This document shows, piece after piece, positions 8,322 to 17,886 of a stretch of 41,731 nucleotides of DNA. The stretch comes from Thermoplasmata archaeon (GTDB taxonomy: Archaea > Thermoplasmatota > Thermoplasmata > Lutacidiplasmatales > UBA184), in the NCBI GenBank assembly GCA_021801925.1, contig JAKABH010000009.1, positions 1 through 41,731 of the forward strand. Direction: 5' to 3'. Position 1 is the stretch's first letter. The number at the start of each line of letters is the position of its first letter. The notes beneath the pieces were generated by a model. It was not told the DNA's origin, ran no database searches, and saw only the letters and a list, made by a program, of their open reading frames with translations. A program made the position numbers and the translations under genes.

Positions 8322-9518
8322 ATGGCCCGGAACGTCCAGGTGGAGCCGCTGCGCACCGTCCACATCGAGGACCAAGCCGTCGAGCTCGTGGAGCGGAAGG
8401 GGCTCGGCCATCCGGATTCGATCGCGGACGGGGTCTCGGAGTCGGTGAGCCAGGCGCTCAGCCGGCTCTACCTCGACGAGTTCGGGAAGATCCTCCACCA
8501 CAACACCGACGAGACCCAGGTCGTCGGCGGGGCCTCCGAGCCGAAGTTCGGCGGCGGCAAGGTCACGAAGCCGATCTACGTCCTCCTGGTCGGCCGGGCG
8601 ACCACCGAGGTCAACGGCGAGAAGCTGCCGATCCACGACACCGCGATCGAGGCGGCCCGGCGCTACATCGGCTCCGTCTGCTCCCACGTCAACCTGGACC
8701 ACGACTTCGAGTTCGACTCGAAGATCGGCAGCGGGTCGGTCGACCTGCGGGGGGTCTTCGACCAGAAGGCGGTCCTCTCGAACGATACGTCGTTCGGCGT
8801 CGGCTTCGCCCCGCTCTCCGACACCGAGCGGCTCGTCCTCGAGAGCGAGCGGTTCCTGACCCTCAAGCTCAAGAAGAAGATGCCGGCGCTCGGCGAGGAC
8901 GTCAAGGTGATGGGGTACCGGGCCGGCGACCGGATCCGGCTCACTGTCGCGGCGGCGCTCGTCGATCGGGCGATCCAGAACGGGACGGAGTACCGCGCGA
9001 TCTGCGACGAGATCGGCGAGAAGCTCGCCGACCAGGCGGCGAAGCTCACGCACCGCGAGGTCGCCATCGACGTCAACACCGCCGACGACCCCGAGCTCGG
9101 GCGGTACTATCTCACGGTCACCGGCTGCTCGATGGAGGCCGGGGACGACGGGTCGGTCGGGCGGGGGAACCGCGCGAACGGCCTCATCACCCCGTGCCGG
9201 CCGATGAGCCTCGAGGCGTCCGCGGGGAAGAACCCCGTGAACCACGTCGGCAAGATCTACAACCTGCTCGGCAACCTGATCGCCCAGGACATCGTGAAGG
9301 AGACGGGCGGCAACGTCAAGGAAGTCCACGTCCGGATCCTCTCCCAGATCGGGAAGCCGGTCGACGAGCCGCAGGTCGCCTCGCTCCAGATCCTGCCGGC
9401 CGACGGCGTGAAGCTCGCCCAGGTGAAGCCGATCGCCGAGTCGGTCGCGAACACCTGGCTCGGCCAGATCGACCAGATCCCGAAGCTCCTGCTGACGGGC
9501 AAGCTGACGGTCTTCTGA
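8322..9518 (+). CDS. mat: archaeal-type S-adenosylmethionine synthetase
   Basis: [27 protein letters not shown]...[12 protein letters not shown]...[37 protein letters not shown]-like ggttaaac at 8284-8291. Confidence 0.97.
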   Translation: MARNVQVEPLRTVHIEDQAVELVERKGLGHPDSIADGVSESVSQALSRLYLDEFGKILHHNTDETQVVGGASEPKFGGGKVTKPIYVLLVGRATTEVNGEKLPIHDTAIEAARRYIGSVCSHVNLDHDFEFDSKIGSGSVDLRGVFDQKAVLSNDTSFGVGFAPLSDTERLVLESERFLTLKLKKKMPALGEDVKVMGYRAGDRIRLTVAAALVDRAIQNGTEYRAICDEIGEKLADQAAKLTHREVAIDVNTADDPELGRYYLTVTGCSMEAGDDGSVGRGNRANGLITPCRPMSLEASAGKNPVNHVGKIYNLLGNLIAQDIVKETGGNVKEVHVRILSQIGKPVDEPQVASLQILPADGVKLAQVKPIAESVANTWLGQIDQIPKLLLTGKLTVF

Positions 9519-9577
9519 GGGACGCCGCGACCCCTCCGACCGTTTCCCGCGCTCCGCCCGGCTCCCGGTCGGCGACC

Positions 9578-9588
9578 CTCTAAATAGG
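9578..9588 (+). promoter_or_regulatory. TATA-like box ctctaaatagg
   Basis: AT-rich element in the intergenic region upstream of the 9640 CDS. Confidence 0.45.
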
Positions 9589-9639
9589 GGGCCGGCGCAG
9601 GTACCGTCCGTCCCGGGTCGGGGACGCGGGGGGTGGACG

Positions 9640-10566
9640 GTGGCCGGCGGATTGGATTCCGGGGCGGTGGTGCTTCCGCTCGTCGCCGTCATCGTCCTCC
9701 TGGTCGTCACCGTCGGGCTCTTCCTCTACCTGCGCCAACGGCTGCGCACGCGGCGGAACGACCTGCTCGGGGAGCTCCGGTCGACGCCGGCGCTCGTGCG
9801 GGACCGGGCCTACAACCGGCTCGCAATGGCGCGGCGGGAGGCGGAGATCCTCACCCGCCGCGGGATCGACGTCTCGGGCCCGGCGGAGCAGATCGCTCAG
9901 GCCCAGGCAGCGTTCGACCTCCGCCAGTACGCCCGCGCCTTGGAGCTCGCGCAGTCGGCGCACGAAGGGCTCGTCCGGCGGGGCCGGGGAGAGGGACGGC
10001 CCCCGGCCCGCGGGGCGCCTCCCCCGAACGCCGCGCCCCCCCGACCCGGAATCGAGGCGGACCCGGTGCTGTCGGACGGCCCGTCGACCGCGCCCACCGA
10101 CGCGCGCCCCGCCGCTCCCCTGCCCAAGGGGCGCGCCGAGGCGCAGTTCCTCATCGGGGCGCTGGAGCGTCAGCTCGCCACCGCCCCGGCGACGCCCCAG
10201 GCCGCGGCGGCGCGGACCTATCTCGCCGACGCGCGCACCCGATTCGGGGCCGGGGAGTTTCCCGCCGCCTTCCAGCTCGCCGCCAAGGGCCGGAGGGCGC
10301 TCGGGGAACCGGGCGACATCGTGCCGCCCACCCCCGCCAGCGCGCCCCGCGGCGGGGCCGCCCGGCCGGCGGACGCAGAGGGGGCTGCGGCGTCGCTCGC
10401 CGACGCCGCCCGATGCCCCGCGTGCGGCTATCCGACGCCGGCGGGGGACACCTTCTGCCGTGGCTGCGGACGGCCGCTTGCCCCGGCGACCTGCCCCGCG
10501 TGCGGGGCCCCCCGTCTCGCGGCCGAGCGGTTCTGCGGCCGCTGCGGCGCGACGTTCCCGGCCTAG
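9640..10566 (+). CDS. membrane-anchored protein with C-terminal double zinc ribbon
   Basis: N-terminal TM VVLPLVAVIVLLVVTVGLFLYL, helical repeats, C-terminal CPACGYPTPAGDTFCRGCGRPLAPATCPACGAPRLAAERFCGRCGATF. Confidence 0.8.
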   Translation: MAGGLDSGAVVLPLVAVIVLLVVTVGLFLYLRQRLRTRRNDLLGELRSTPALVRDRAYNRLAMARREAEILTRRGIDVSGPAEQIAQAQAAFDLRQYARALELAQSAHEGLVRRGRGEGRPPARGAPPPNAAPPRPGIEADPVLSDGPSTAPTDARPAAPLPKGRAEAQFLIGALERQLATAPATPQAAAARTYLADARTRFGAGEFPAAFQLAAKGRRALGEPGDIVPPTPASAPRGGAARPADAEGAAASLADAARCPACGYPTPAGDTFCRGCGRPLAPATCPACGAPRLAAERFCGRCGATFPA

Positions 10567-11879
10567 CGGGGCGGGTCGAGCCAGTCGTCCAGCCGCCGCT
10601 GCGTGCGGGCGTCGTGGAGGACGGCGCTCTGCCGCCGCCAGCGGGCGAGCGGAACGGCGAACGTTTCCCGGATCAGCCGCTCCGCGTCCGCGAGGGTCGG
10701 CAGGGGCCGGGGTGGCTCGTGCAGCGCCGCCCGGACGTGCTCGCGCACGTTCCAGACGCCGAGGGGGAGGATCTCCCCCGGATGGACCTCGCGGAGGACC
10801 ACGACCCCGGCCTGGCGGCCGAGCGCCAGCAGCGCCTCCGATACGGCCAGCCGCGCCGCGTAGTAGCAGCCGCCGATCGAGGCGTAGGTCGTCCGTCCGT
10901 CGTGGCCCTCGTGGTCGCCGATCATCACGACCTCCGTCGGGCTCGGGTTCCAGAGCGTCTCGGGGTACCAGGTCTCGATCGATTCGTACCGCCAGGCCCC
11001 GGGAAGGAGGAGGATGAGCCAGCGGTTGTCGAGGGCCGTCAGCCGGTAGGCCCGACCCTCCCCCAGCTCGGGGAGCTGCCGGACCCGTTCGAGGTTCTGC
11101 TTGCCGAGGACGTCGTCGACCGCCGTGATGCTCCAGCGCGTCGGGACGAGCCGGCGGCGGCCCCGGCGGCCGAGGGTGCCGACGCTGAACGCCCGCTGGA
11201 TGCGGCTCACCCGCACCCCGCGCCCGTACAGTTCGGTGACGGCCACCCGGGCGCTCGCCGCGGTGTCGGAGGCCAGACGGTCGAGGTGGGGATCGACCCG
11301 CCGAACGTCGAGCCGGAGCTGGTCGATCGGCGCCGACGGGCCGAACGGGGGCGCCGAGTCGGTGAGGGTGATGTGGCCCCGCGGCGGCCGGCGGAACCGC
11401 GTCTCGCTCTCGACCGACTCCCCGGCGACCGCGAGCAGCTGCATCTCCTCGAGGAGCGGGATCGGCTTCTCGGCATCGGTCACCCGGATCGGGCTCGTGC
11501 CGCGGACGAGGCCGGTCCGGAACCCGACGACCTCCTCGACCGAGCGGCCGACCCACTCCTCGGGGGTGTCGAGCATCTCGGTCGATCCGTGCTCCGGGCT
11601 GAGCAGCGGCCCGAAGGAGACCTTCGGGTAGCCGAAGCGGCCGACGAAGACGGCCGGCGGCGACGAGCCGGAGAGCTCGCGGCCGGCGACCATCGGAAGC
11701 GTCCGCTCGAAGGCGTGGTACCGGAGCAGGAGGGGACAGATCGGCTTGCCGCAGAGCCGTTGGGCCGATCGGCATCGGAGGCACATCGTCGGGTCCTCCC
11801 GGAGGCCGGGGACGCTCCAGGCGAGGCCCGCGGACGGGGCGACGCCGGGGAGCGGCGGGGCGGTCGGGCCGGCGATCAC
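10563..11879 (-). CDS. nreA: archaeal DNA repair protein NreA
   Basis: CLRCRSAQRLCGKPICPLL motif, NreA-like body (FVGRFGYPKVSFGPL, YPETLWNPSPTEVVMIGDHEG), C-terminal PIP-like QRRLDDWL; GTG 11879 about 25 nt downstream of TATA-like aggtattacc. Confidence 0.85.
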   Translation of the reverse strand: MIAGPTAPPLPGVAPSAGLAWSVPGLREDPTMCLRCRSAQRLCGKPICPLLLRYHAFERTLPMVAGRELSGSSPPAVFVGRFGYPKVSFGPLLSPEHGSTEMLDTPEEWVGRSVEEVVGFRTGLVRGTSPIRVTDAEKPIPLLEEMQLLAVAGESVESETRFRRPPRGHITLTDSAPPFGPSAPIDQLRLDVRRVDPHLDRLASDTAASARVAVTELYGRGVRVSRIQRAFSVGTLGRRGRRRLVPTRWSITAVDDVLGKQNLERVRQLPELGEGRAYRLTALDNRWLILLLPGAWRYESIETWYPETLWNPSPTEVVMIGDHEGHDGRTTYASIGGCYYAARLAVSEALLALGRQAGVVVLREVHPGEILPLGVWNVREHVRAALHEPPRPLPTLADAERLIRETFAVPLARWRRQSAVLHDARTQRRLDDWLDPPR

Positions 11880-11955
11880 GGAACGACCAGGGGCCCCGGA
11901 GGTATTACCTGCCGGCGGAGGCGGTGGAACGGTCCCTCGGCGACGGGTTCCCCGG

Positions 11956-13683
11956 TCACGCCGCGGCGACGGGCGTCCACCCGTTCGCCGCCCGGATCCG
12001 GGAGAGCGACAGGTGGACCGATCGTTCCCGGGCCGTCCTCGACTCCCCGTCCTCCGCCCGCGCGGGCACCGTTCGGGGCCCCTCCCCCGGGCGGGGCGCG
12101 CCCGAGAACCGGACGACCACGAGCGGGGCGAGGGCCATCGGGACGAGCCAGATGCCGTTGAAGACCGCGGCGAGCGGGTTGACGAACACGAGCCCCGCCA
12201 AGAGCGCCCCCTCGAGCACCAGGGCGTAGCGGGCGATCCAGAGGACCTCGCGGAGGGGGAGGGCGGCCTCGTTCTTCGGGGTCACCGGGACGGTCCGGAT
12301 CCGCCGGGAAAGGAGGCTCGCCATGCTGACCGCTTCGTACGGCAGCGAGACGGCGCTCACGGCGGCGGTGAGCCAGCGGTGGCGCCAGTAGATCCCCCAC
12401 CCGATGCCGGTCTGCCGGTAGACGAGGACGGTCGGGATCGCCGCGACGAGCCCCACCAGGAGCAGGTAGCGCAGGAGCGGGATCGACCAGAACGTGGCGG
12501 CCGGGTGCTGGAGGAACGCCTGCGCGAACGCGGCCGCGCTGGCGGGCGTCGAGGCGAAGCCGAAGACCGTGAGGAGCATGCCGAGGGGCAGGATGAGGTT
12601 CGTGAAGTGGGCCCCGGGCGTCTGCCAGAGGTGGAACTTCCGGCCGAGGGAGATCCGCGACCGGCGCGATAGCTCGATGAACTCCATCGCGCCCCGGGTC
12701 CACTTGTTCTGGCGCTTGATGAAGCCCCGGAGGTTCTCGGGCATCGCCTCGTAGGTGTGGAGCGGCACGAACCGGGAGTGCCACCCCCGGTCGGCGAGGG
12801 CGACCGCCGTGGCGAAATCCTCGGAGACGTACCCCTCCACGAATCCGCCGATCTCCCGGACCGCCGCCGTCCGGAGGAGGACGTTGTGGCCGTAGCAGTA
12901 GACCGCATCCAGGGCGTTCGCCAGGCGGGACTCCCAGACGAACTGGCCGACCCGGGACATCGGGGCGAGCGTCTGCACGAAGCGGGTGTCGAGGTTCCAG
13001 AGGTTGATCTGGCCCTGGAAGATCGCCACCCGACGGTGGGCCGGATGCTCGGCGTAGCCGAGCGCCTCCCGGACCCAGTCGCTCGGCAGGAACGAGTCGG
13101 AGTCGAGGAGGACGAAGTAGTCGAACCGGTCGCCGTAGCGGGCGAACCAGTCGTTGATCGCCCCGGCCTTGAACCCGCGCCGGGCCGGGCGGCGGACGAC
13201 CGTGTAGCCCCGCGGGACGGAGATCGCATCGACCACCGCGCGGGCCTTGGGGTCGCTGGAGTCGTCGAGGACGAAGACGTCCACCGGGTACTCCTGGTGG
13301 ATCGCCGCGAGGCATTCGGGCACGACGTCGTTCATCGTCGTGTAGAGGATCGCCACCCGCGGCCGCCCGTCGATCGTCCCGAGGGAGGGGAGCTCCCCCC
13401 CGGGACCGAGCAGCGCGACGATCTGCCGGGCGAGGCCGTAGGCGCCGCCGAGGAAGAGGAGGACGAGGACGACGAACAGGGCGACCGACGCCGAATGGTT
13501 CCAGCGGATGACGAACGTCCCCATCCCGCCGACCAGGGCCGCGAAGATCCCGAGGTACAGGCCGTAGAACAGCCGCCGCGTGCGGGGGAGGTCCGGCGGG
13601 GCGGTCGCGTAGTCGATCGGGGTCGCCCCCGCGTCGGCCGGATGCGGGAGCGGCCCGCTCAACAGCGCCCTCGGCCGCCCCAT
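11956..13683 (-). CDS. family 2 glycosyltransferase, cellulose/glucan synthase-like
   Basis: TTMND..., VLDDSSD, LLDSDS, YVSEDFATAVAL, QNKWTRG plus multiple TM segments. Confidence 0.9.
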   Translation of the reverse strand: MGRPRALLSGPLPHPADAGATPIDYATAPPDLPRTRRLFYGLYLGIFAALVGGMGTFVIRWNHSASVALFVVLVLLFLGGAYGLARQIVALLGPGGELPSLGTIDGRPRVAILYTTMNDVVPECLAAIHQEYPVDVFVLDDSSDPKARAVVDAISVPRGYTVVRRPARRGFKAGAINDWFARYGDRFDYFVLLDSDSFLPSDWVREALGYAEHPAHRRVAIFQGQINLWNLDTRFVQTLAPMSRVGQFVWESRLANALDAVYCYGHNVLLRTAAVREIGGFVEGYVSEDFATAVALADRGWHSRFVPLHTYEAMPENLRGFIKRQNKWTRGAMEFIELSRRSRISLGRKFHLWQTPGAHFTNLILPLGMLLTVFGFASTPASAAAFAQAFLQHPAATFWSIPLLRYLLLVGLVAAIPTVLVYRQTGIGWGIYWRHRWLTAAVSAVSLPYEAVSMASLLSRRIRTVPVTPKNEAALPLREVLWIARYALVLEGALLAGLVFVNPLAAVFNGIWLVPMALAPLVVVRFSGAPRPGEGPRTVPARAEDGESRTARERSVHLSLSRIRAANGWTPVAAA

Positions 13684-13703
13684 CCTTCTCCCCGACTCCG
13701 GTC

Positions 13704-13730
13704 GGATAGACCTCCGTTTTGGCGCAAACC
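13704..13730 (-). promoter_or_regulatory. upstream box TTGCGCCAAAA plus TATA-like CTATCC for the GT2 gene
   Basis: Minus strand TTGCGCCAAAA-CGGAGGT-CTATCC; CTATCC starts 26 nt upstream of ATG 13683. Confidence 0.5.
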
Positions 13731-13739
13731 CCGCCGCCG

Positions 13740-13751
13740 TTGGCGCAAACC
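13740..13751 (-). promoter_or_regulatory. second copy of the GGTTTGCGCCAA box
   Basis: 12 nt identical to the first box (plus-strand TTGGCGCAAACC), 21 bp apart. Confidence 0.5.
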
Positions 13752-13847
13752 GCGCCAGCGGGGCGCCGGCCGGGCGGTCCCGGGGGCGGGGGCGCCCCGC
13801 CGGCGGCCGAGGAAAGTAACATACCCTCGCGCCCGGGTCCCGGGCCG

Positions 13848-14138
13848 ATGGATGCCGTCGCGCTGTTCCTCGGGGTGGTCCTCACCGGTCTGTCGGCGAC
13901 GCTCGCCGCCGTCGGGTCGGCCGCGGCGGTGCGGTACCGCGACGGACGCCTCGCGCTCGTCGCCGCCGGCGTCGCGGTCTTCGCCGTCGTGGGGGCGTTG
14001 GCCGCCGCCCACGAGCTGTCGCCCCGCTACGGGGGGGACCTGGACGTCGACCCGCTGCCGCTCGCCCTCCTGGTGCTCGCGGTGTTGCTGATCTACTTCG
14101 CCCTCCTCCGCGGTCCCCCGCGGCGGCCGACCCCGTAG
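13848..14138 (+). CDS. small membrane protein (3 TM)
   Basis: MDAVALFLGVVLTGLSATLAAVGSAAAVRYRDG...LALLVLAVLLIYFALLR; AT-rich aaagtaacata at 13813-13823 about 27 nt upstream. Confidence 0.65.
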   Translation: MDAVALFLGVVLTGLSATLAAVGSAAAVRYRDGRLALVAAGVAVFAVVGALAAAHELSPRYGGDLDVDPLPLALLVLAVLLIYFALLRGPPRRPTP

Positions 14139-14143
14139 CGCGC

Positions 14144-14668
14144 ATGGAGCCGCTCCTCGAGCAGCCGACCCGTCGCCGGATCTTCGAGGTCGTGCGCGCC
14201 CATCCCGGGTCGAGCGCGCGGGAGATCCAACGGCTCGCCGGCCTCGGCTGGGGCGAGACCGCCTACCACCTCGACCAGCTCACGCGGGCCGGGCTCCTCC
14301 GCCGGGAGCGGGGCGGGCACCGGGACTTCTACTTTCCCGGCCCGATGACGTGGGAGGAGCGGCGGATCCTCCAGGCGCTCCGGCGACCGGCGCCGCGGCG
14401 GATCCTGGTCGCCCTCGTCGATCGCCCGGACCGGACCCTCGCCGAGATCGCCTCGGCCGCCGGCCTGAGCCTCTCCACGGCGTCGTTCCACCTCCGCCAC
14501 CTGCTCGCGGCTTCCGTGGTCGAGGGGCATCCGGACGGCAACCTGCGCCGGTACCGGGCCGCGCAGCCGGAGCGGGTCCGCAAGTTGCTCCAGGAGTACC
14601 GGACCTCGCTCTCCGACTCCTGGGTCGACCGGTTCGTCGAGGCGTGGAGCGGCCTCTTGGAGGGATGA
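14144..14668 (+). CDS. winged-helix transcriptional regulator with two ArsR-like HTH segments
   Basis: TRRRIFEVVRAHPGSSAREIQRLAGLGWGETAYHLDQLTRAGLLRRE and DRPDRTLAEIASAAGLSLSTASFHLRHLLAASVVE. Confidence 0.85.
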   Translation: MEPLLEQPTRRRIFEVVRAHPGSSAREIQRLAGLGWGETAYHLDQLTRAGLLRRERGGHRDFYFPGPMTWEERRILQALRRPAPRRILVALVDRPDRTLAEIASAAGLSLSTASFHLRHLLAASVVEGHPDGNLRRYRAAQPERVRKLLQEYRTSLSDSWVDRFVEAWSGLLEG

Positions 14669-14720
14669 GCGGGCGTCGGCCCCCCTCCGGCGCAGCCCAC
14701 GAAGGGCCCCCGTGCGGGCG

Positions 14721-14742
14721 TTGCGCCAAAAACCAACTATCC
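14721..14742 (+). promoter_or_regulatory. TTGCGCCAAAA box plus TATA-like CTATCC for the surface-protein gene
   Basis: TTGCGCCAAAA-accaa-CTATCC; CTATCC starts 30 nt upstream of ATG 14767. Confidence 0.5.
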
Positions 14743-14766
14743 CTCCCCGGACGATACGTACGGGCG

Positions 14767-15792
14767 ATGCGATTGCCCTTGCCGGGCCGCGCGGCCGCCA
14801 TCCTGCTGCTCGCCGCCGTGGTCGCCGTCGGGAGCGCCGCCGCCGCTCCCGCCGCCCCCGGGCGGGCCGCGGCCGCCGTCGGGGCCGCCGCCTCCGCGGG
14901 GCCGATGCTCTCGGTCGGCAACGGCCGGGTGAACCTCACCTTCCCCGGTCCGTTCCCCGCCTACACCGTCGCCGCGCCCGGGGCCCCGATTGCCGTCACC
15001 CAGACGCTGGCCGGGATCGCCGAGGTGACCCCGGACGGCTACCTCGTCGCCTACGCCGGCTTCGAGGCGGCCGACCTCCGCTGGAACTTCACCTCCACGG
15101 CCGCCGCCGGGGGGACCGTGGTCGCGGCGACCGCCGCGGTGCCGGCGAACGCGACCGGGGGCGACTGGGAATCCGGCGATGACGGGGCGCCGACCGGGGG
15201 CCTCGGGAGCGTGAACGTCTCGATCGCGTGGAGCGTGAACGCCTCCTCCGCGCCCAACCCCTCGACGGTCGCCTACACGATCCGCGTCAGCGACTGGCCG
15301 TGGCAGCACGCCGAGGACGCCCTCGGGATCGAGGTCCTGACCAATGCGACCGGCGGCGGCGCGGGTGTCTGGGCTCCGAGCGGCGCCGACGCCCTTGCGC
15401 TGACGGCGGGAACGGGAGGGGCGTCGTTCCGGTGGGGGAGTTCGGCCGTCGCCGACTACGCGACCGGTCGCGCCGCCGACGGCGCGGTCGAGGATGCCTA
15501 CCGCTCCATCTCGCCGAACGGCCAGACGACCCTGATCCGGCTCGACTTCACCAACGTCACCGGCGGCTATTCCCATCTCCGGTTCGACCCGTGGCTTACC
15601 GTGCTCGGGCCGACCTCGGCGCCCGTGCCGGCCGCCTGGATCGTCGGGGGCGGCGCGCTCGGGGCCGTCGCGGCCGGGGGGCTCCTCTCGGCGGCGTTCG
15701 CGGCCGGGGCCGCGGTCCGCCGTCGGCGGGCCGGCCGCGTCGACCGCCTCGCCGGACCGGCGCCCGCCGCATGCGCGGGCGGCGGTCCCTAG
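14767..15792 (+). CDS. secreted/surface protein with signal peptide and C-terminal TM anchor
   Basis: MRLPLPGRAAAILLLAAVVAVGSAAAAPAAPG signal, several N-x-S/T sequons, C-terminal AAWIVGGGALGAVAAGGLLSAAFAAGAAVRRRRAGR. Confidence 0.8.
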   Translation: MRLPLPGRAAAILLLAAVVAVGSAAAAPAAPGRAAAAVGAAASAGPMLSVGNGRVNLTFPGPFPAYTVAAPGAPIAVTQTLAGIAEVTPDGYLVAYAGFEAADLRWNFTSTAAAGGTVVAATAAVPANATGGDWESGDDGAPTGGLGSVNVSIAWSVNASSAPNPSTVAYTIRVSDWPWQHAEDALGIEVLTNATGGGAGVWAPSGADALALTAGTGGASFRWGSSAVADYATGRAADGAVEDAYRSISPNGQTTLIRLDFTNVTGGYSHLRFDPWLTVLGPTSAPVPAAWIVGGGALGAVAAGGLLSAAFAAGAAVRRRRAGRVDRLAGPAPAACAGGGP

Positions 15793-16712
15793 TGGGCCGC
15801 GACCGGCACCGCTTCGGGCGCCGCCGTCTCCCGTTCGGCGCGGAGGAGCGCCTCCCACCGCGCGCCGACCTCCGCCTGGAGCGCCGCGATGTCGGATTCC
15901 GTGAAGTGACGGAACCGCCCCTGGGCCCGGACGTACTCCGCGACCGGCTTGAGCGCCCCGCCCTTGCGCGTCACCCGATAGCGGCCCTCGTCGACCTCGT
16001 AGAGGGGGAAGATCCCCGAGTCGGTCGCGAGCCGGCCGAGCTCGATCGTTTGGTCGGAGTCGAACTTCCAGCCGGGGGGGCAGGGGGCGAAGACGTGGAA
16101 GAAGCGGGGACCCTTCCGTTCGGCGGCGCGTTCGACCTTCCGGACGAAATCCTCGGGGAACGCCGGGTTGACGGTCGCGGCGTAGACCGGCCGGTGGGCG
16201 AGGACGATCCCCATGATGTCCTTCTTCGCCTCGGGCTTCCCCCGCGCGGAGCCGCCGACCGGGGTCGTGGTCGTCCAGGCGCCGCGCGGCGTCGCGCCGC
16301 TGCGCTGGATGCCGGTGTTCATGTAGCCCTCGTTGTCGTACATCACGTAGATCGCGTCCGTCCGCCGCTCGAGCATCCCGCTGAGCGACTGGAGCCCGAT
16401 GTCCGCGGTGCCGCCGTCGCCCGCGAATCCGACGACCTGGACGCCCTCGAGCCCCAGCGCGTCCGCCGCGGCCCGGAGCCCCGATATCGAGGCGCCGGTC
16501 GCCTCGATCGGGTTGTCGAACGTCGCGACCCCCAGCGCGGTGGTCGGGTACGGCGTGGCGATCACCGTCCAGCAGCACGCCGGGATCGAGACGATCGTCT
16601 TCGGCCCGAGCCCCTTCAGCAGCAGGCGCATCGCCAGCGCCGGCCCGCAGCCGGGGCAGGCGGCGTGGCCGGAGTACATCCGCTCCGAGTCGGGCAGCGT
16701 GAGCTTAGCCAT
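15789..16712 (-). CDS. porB: pyruvate:ferredoxin oxidoreductase beta subunit
   Basis: GHAACPGCGPALAMRLLLKGLG..., GDGGTADIGLQSLSGMLERR, YDNEGYMNTGIQRSGATPRGAWTTTTPVG. Confidence 0.95.
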   Translation of the reverse strand: MAKLTLPDSERMYSGHAACPGCGPALAMRLLLKGLGPKTIVSIPACCWTVIATPYPTTALGVATFDNPIEATGASISGLRAAADALGLEGVQVVGFAGDGGTADIGLQSLSGMLERRTDAIYVMYDNEGYMNTGIQRSGATPRGAWTTTTPVGGSARGKPEAKKDIMGIVLAHRPVYAATVNPAFPEDFVRKVERAAERKGPRFFHVFAPCPPGWKFDSDQTIELGRLATDSGIFPLYEVDEGRYRVTRKGGALKPVAEYVRAQGRFRHFTESDIAALQAEVGARWEALLRAERETAAPEAVPVAAH

Positions 16713-17886
16713 GGACGATCCCTCCGGTCGGTTCGAGGTCCATCCAGCGCACATCGCTCGCCCGGTCGTCGAGGAGCGCCCGGTACATCCGGGTCACCTC
16801 CCCCGGCGTGACGTCCCGCCCGCCGATCCCCGCGAGGAACCCCGAGAGGGTGGGCCGGTGGGGGGATCCGTAGAGGGCGGCCGCGGTCTCGGTCGCGGCG
16901 GCGCCGGCGGCGCCGAAGGTGAACGACCGGTCCATCACCCCGATCCGGTCGACCATCGCGCCCAGGGAGCGGATCGCCTCGACCGGGAACGGACGGAACA
17001 GCCGCAGCTTGGCGAGGCCGACCTTGAGCCCCTGGGCGCGCAGGTCGTCGACGACGCCGCGCGCGGTGGTCGTCGCCGTCCCCATCGTCACGAGGACGGT
17101 GTCGGCGTCCTCGACCCGGTAGAGCGGGAGCGGTCCGCCGTGGTCGCGGCCGGTGACCCGCCGGTACTCCTCCTCGACGCTCGCGAACGTCTCGGGGACC
17201 CGCTCCATCGCCCGGGCGACCTCCCGCCGGAACTCGACGTAGTGGTCGGGGCCGGTGAAGGAGCCGAGGCGGGTCGCGGTGCCGGGGACGAGGATCGCCC
17301 GGGCATCCCGCGGCGGCAGGAACCGGTCGGCCTCTTCGGACGACGGGACGTCGACCGGCTCGACGGTGTGCGACAGGTAGAAGGCGTCCTCGGTGACCAT
17401 CGCCGGCAGCCGGACCGCCGGGTCCTCGGCGAGGCGGTAGGCCTCCAGCACCGTATCCAGCACCTCCTGGTTGCTCTCGGCGTAGAACTGGATCCATCCG
17501 GTGTCCCGCTGGGCGACCGTGTCGGTGTGGTCGACGGCGATGTTCCAGGGCGGGGCGACGGCCCGGTTGACGACGCCCATCACGATCGGGGCGCGCATCC
17601 CGGACGCCCAGTGGAGGAGCTCGTGCATCAGGAGGAGCCCCTGGCTCGAGGTCGCCGTGTAGGTCCGGGCGCCGAGGCCGGCGGCGCTCACCACGACCTG
17701 GAGGGCGCTGTGCTCGGACTCGACCTTGATGTACTGCGCCGCGAGCTCCCCCGCGGCGGCGAAGTCGGCGAGCGTCTCCACGATCGTCGTCTGCGGGGTG
17801 ATCGGGTAGGCGGCGACGACCTGCACGCGGGCGAGCCGCGCGGCGTGGGCCTGCGCCGCGTTGCCGCTCAGGACCATCCGCGTCAT
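16705..17886 (-). CDS. porA: pyruvate:ferredoxin oxidoreductase alpha subunit
   Basis: MVLSGNAAQAHAARLARVQVVAAYPITPQTTIVETLADF..., EDAFYLSHTVEPVDVP. Confidence 0.95.
   Translation of the reverse strand: MTRMVLSGNAAQAHAARLARVQVVAAYPITPQTTIVETLADFAAAGELAAQYIKVESEHSALQVVVSAAGLGARTYTATSSQGLLLMHELLHWASGMRAPIVMGVVNRAVAPPWNIAVDHTDTVAQRDTGWIQFYAESNQEVLDTVLEAYRLAEDPAVRLPAMVTEDAFYLSHTVEPVDVPSSEEADRFLPPRDARAILVPGTATRLGSFTGPDHYVEFRREVARAMERVPETFASVEEEYRRVTGRDHGGPLPLYRVEDADTVLVTMGTATTTARGVVDDLRAQGLKVGLAKLRLFRPFPVEAIRSLGAMVDRIGVMDRSFTFGAAGAAATETAAALYGSPHRPTLSGFLAGIGGRDVTPGEVTRMYRALLDDRASDVRWMDLEPTGGIVHG

Noticed and set aside
7478-8365. Longer N-terminus of the GcvH-TusA ORF (start 8365)
   Set aside because: Extra residues are low complexity, and the TATA box CCCTATAGGG supports ATG 8182; the extension would also overlap the mat promoter and start.
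9633-12161. 842-aa plus-strand ORF
   Set aside because: Shadow of the zinc-ribbon gene and antisense of nreA; low-complexity composition.
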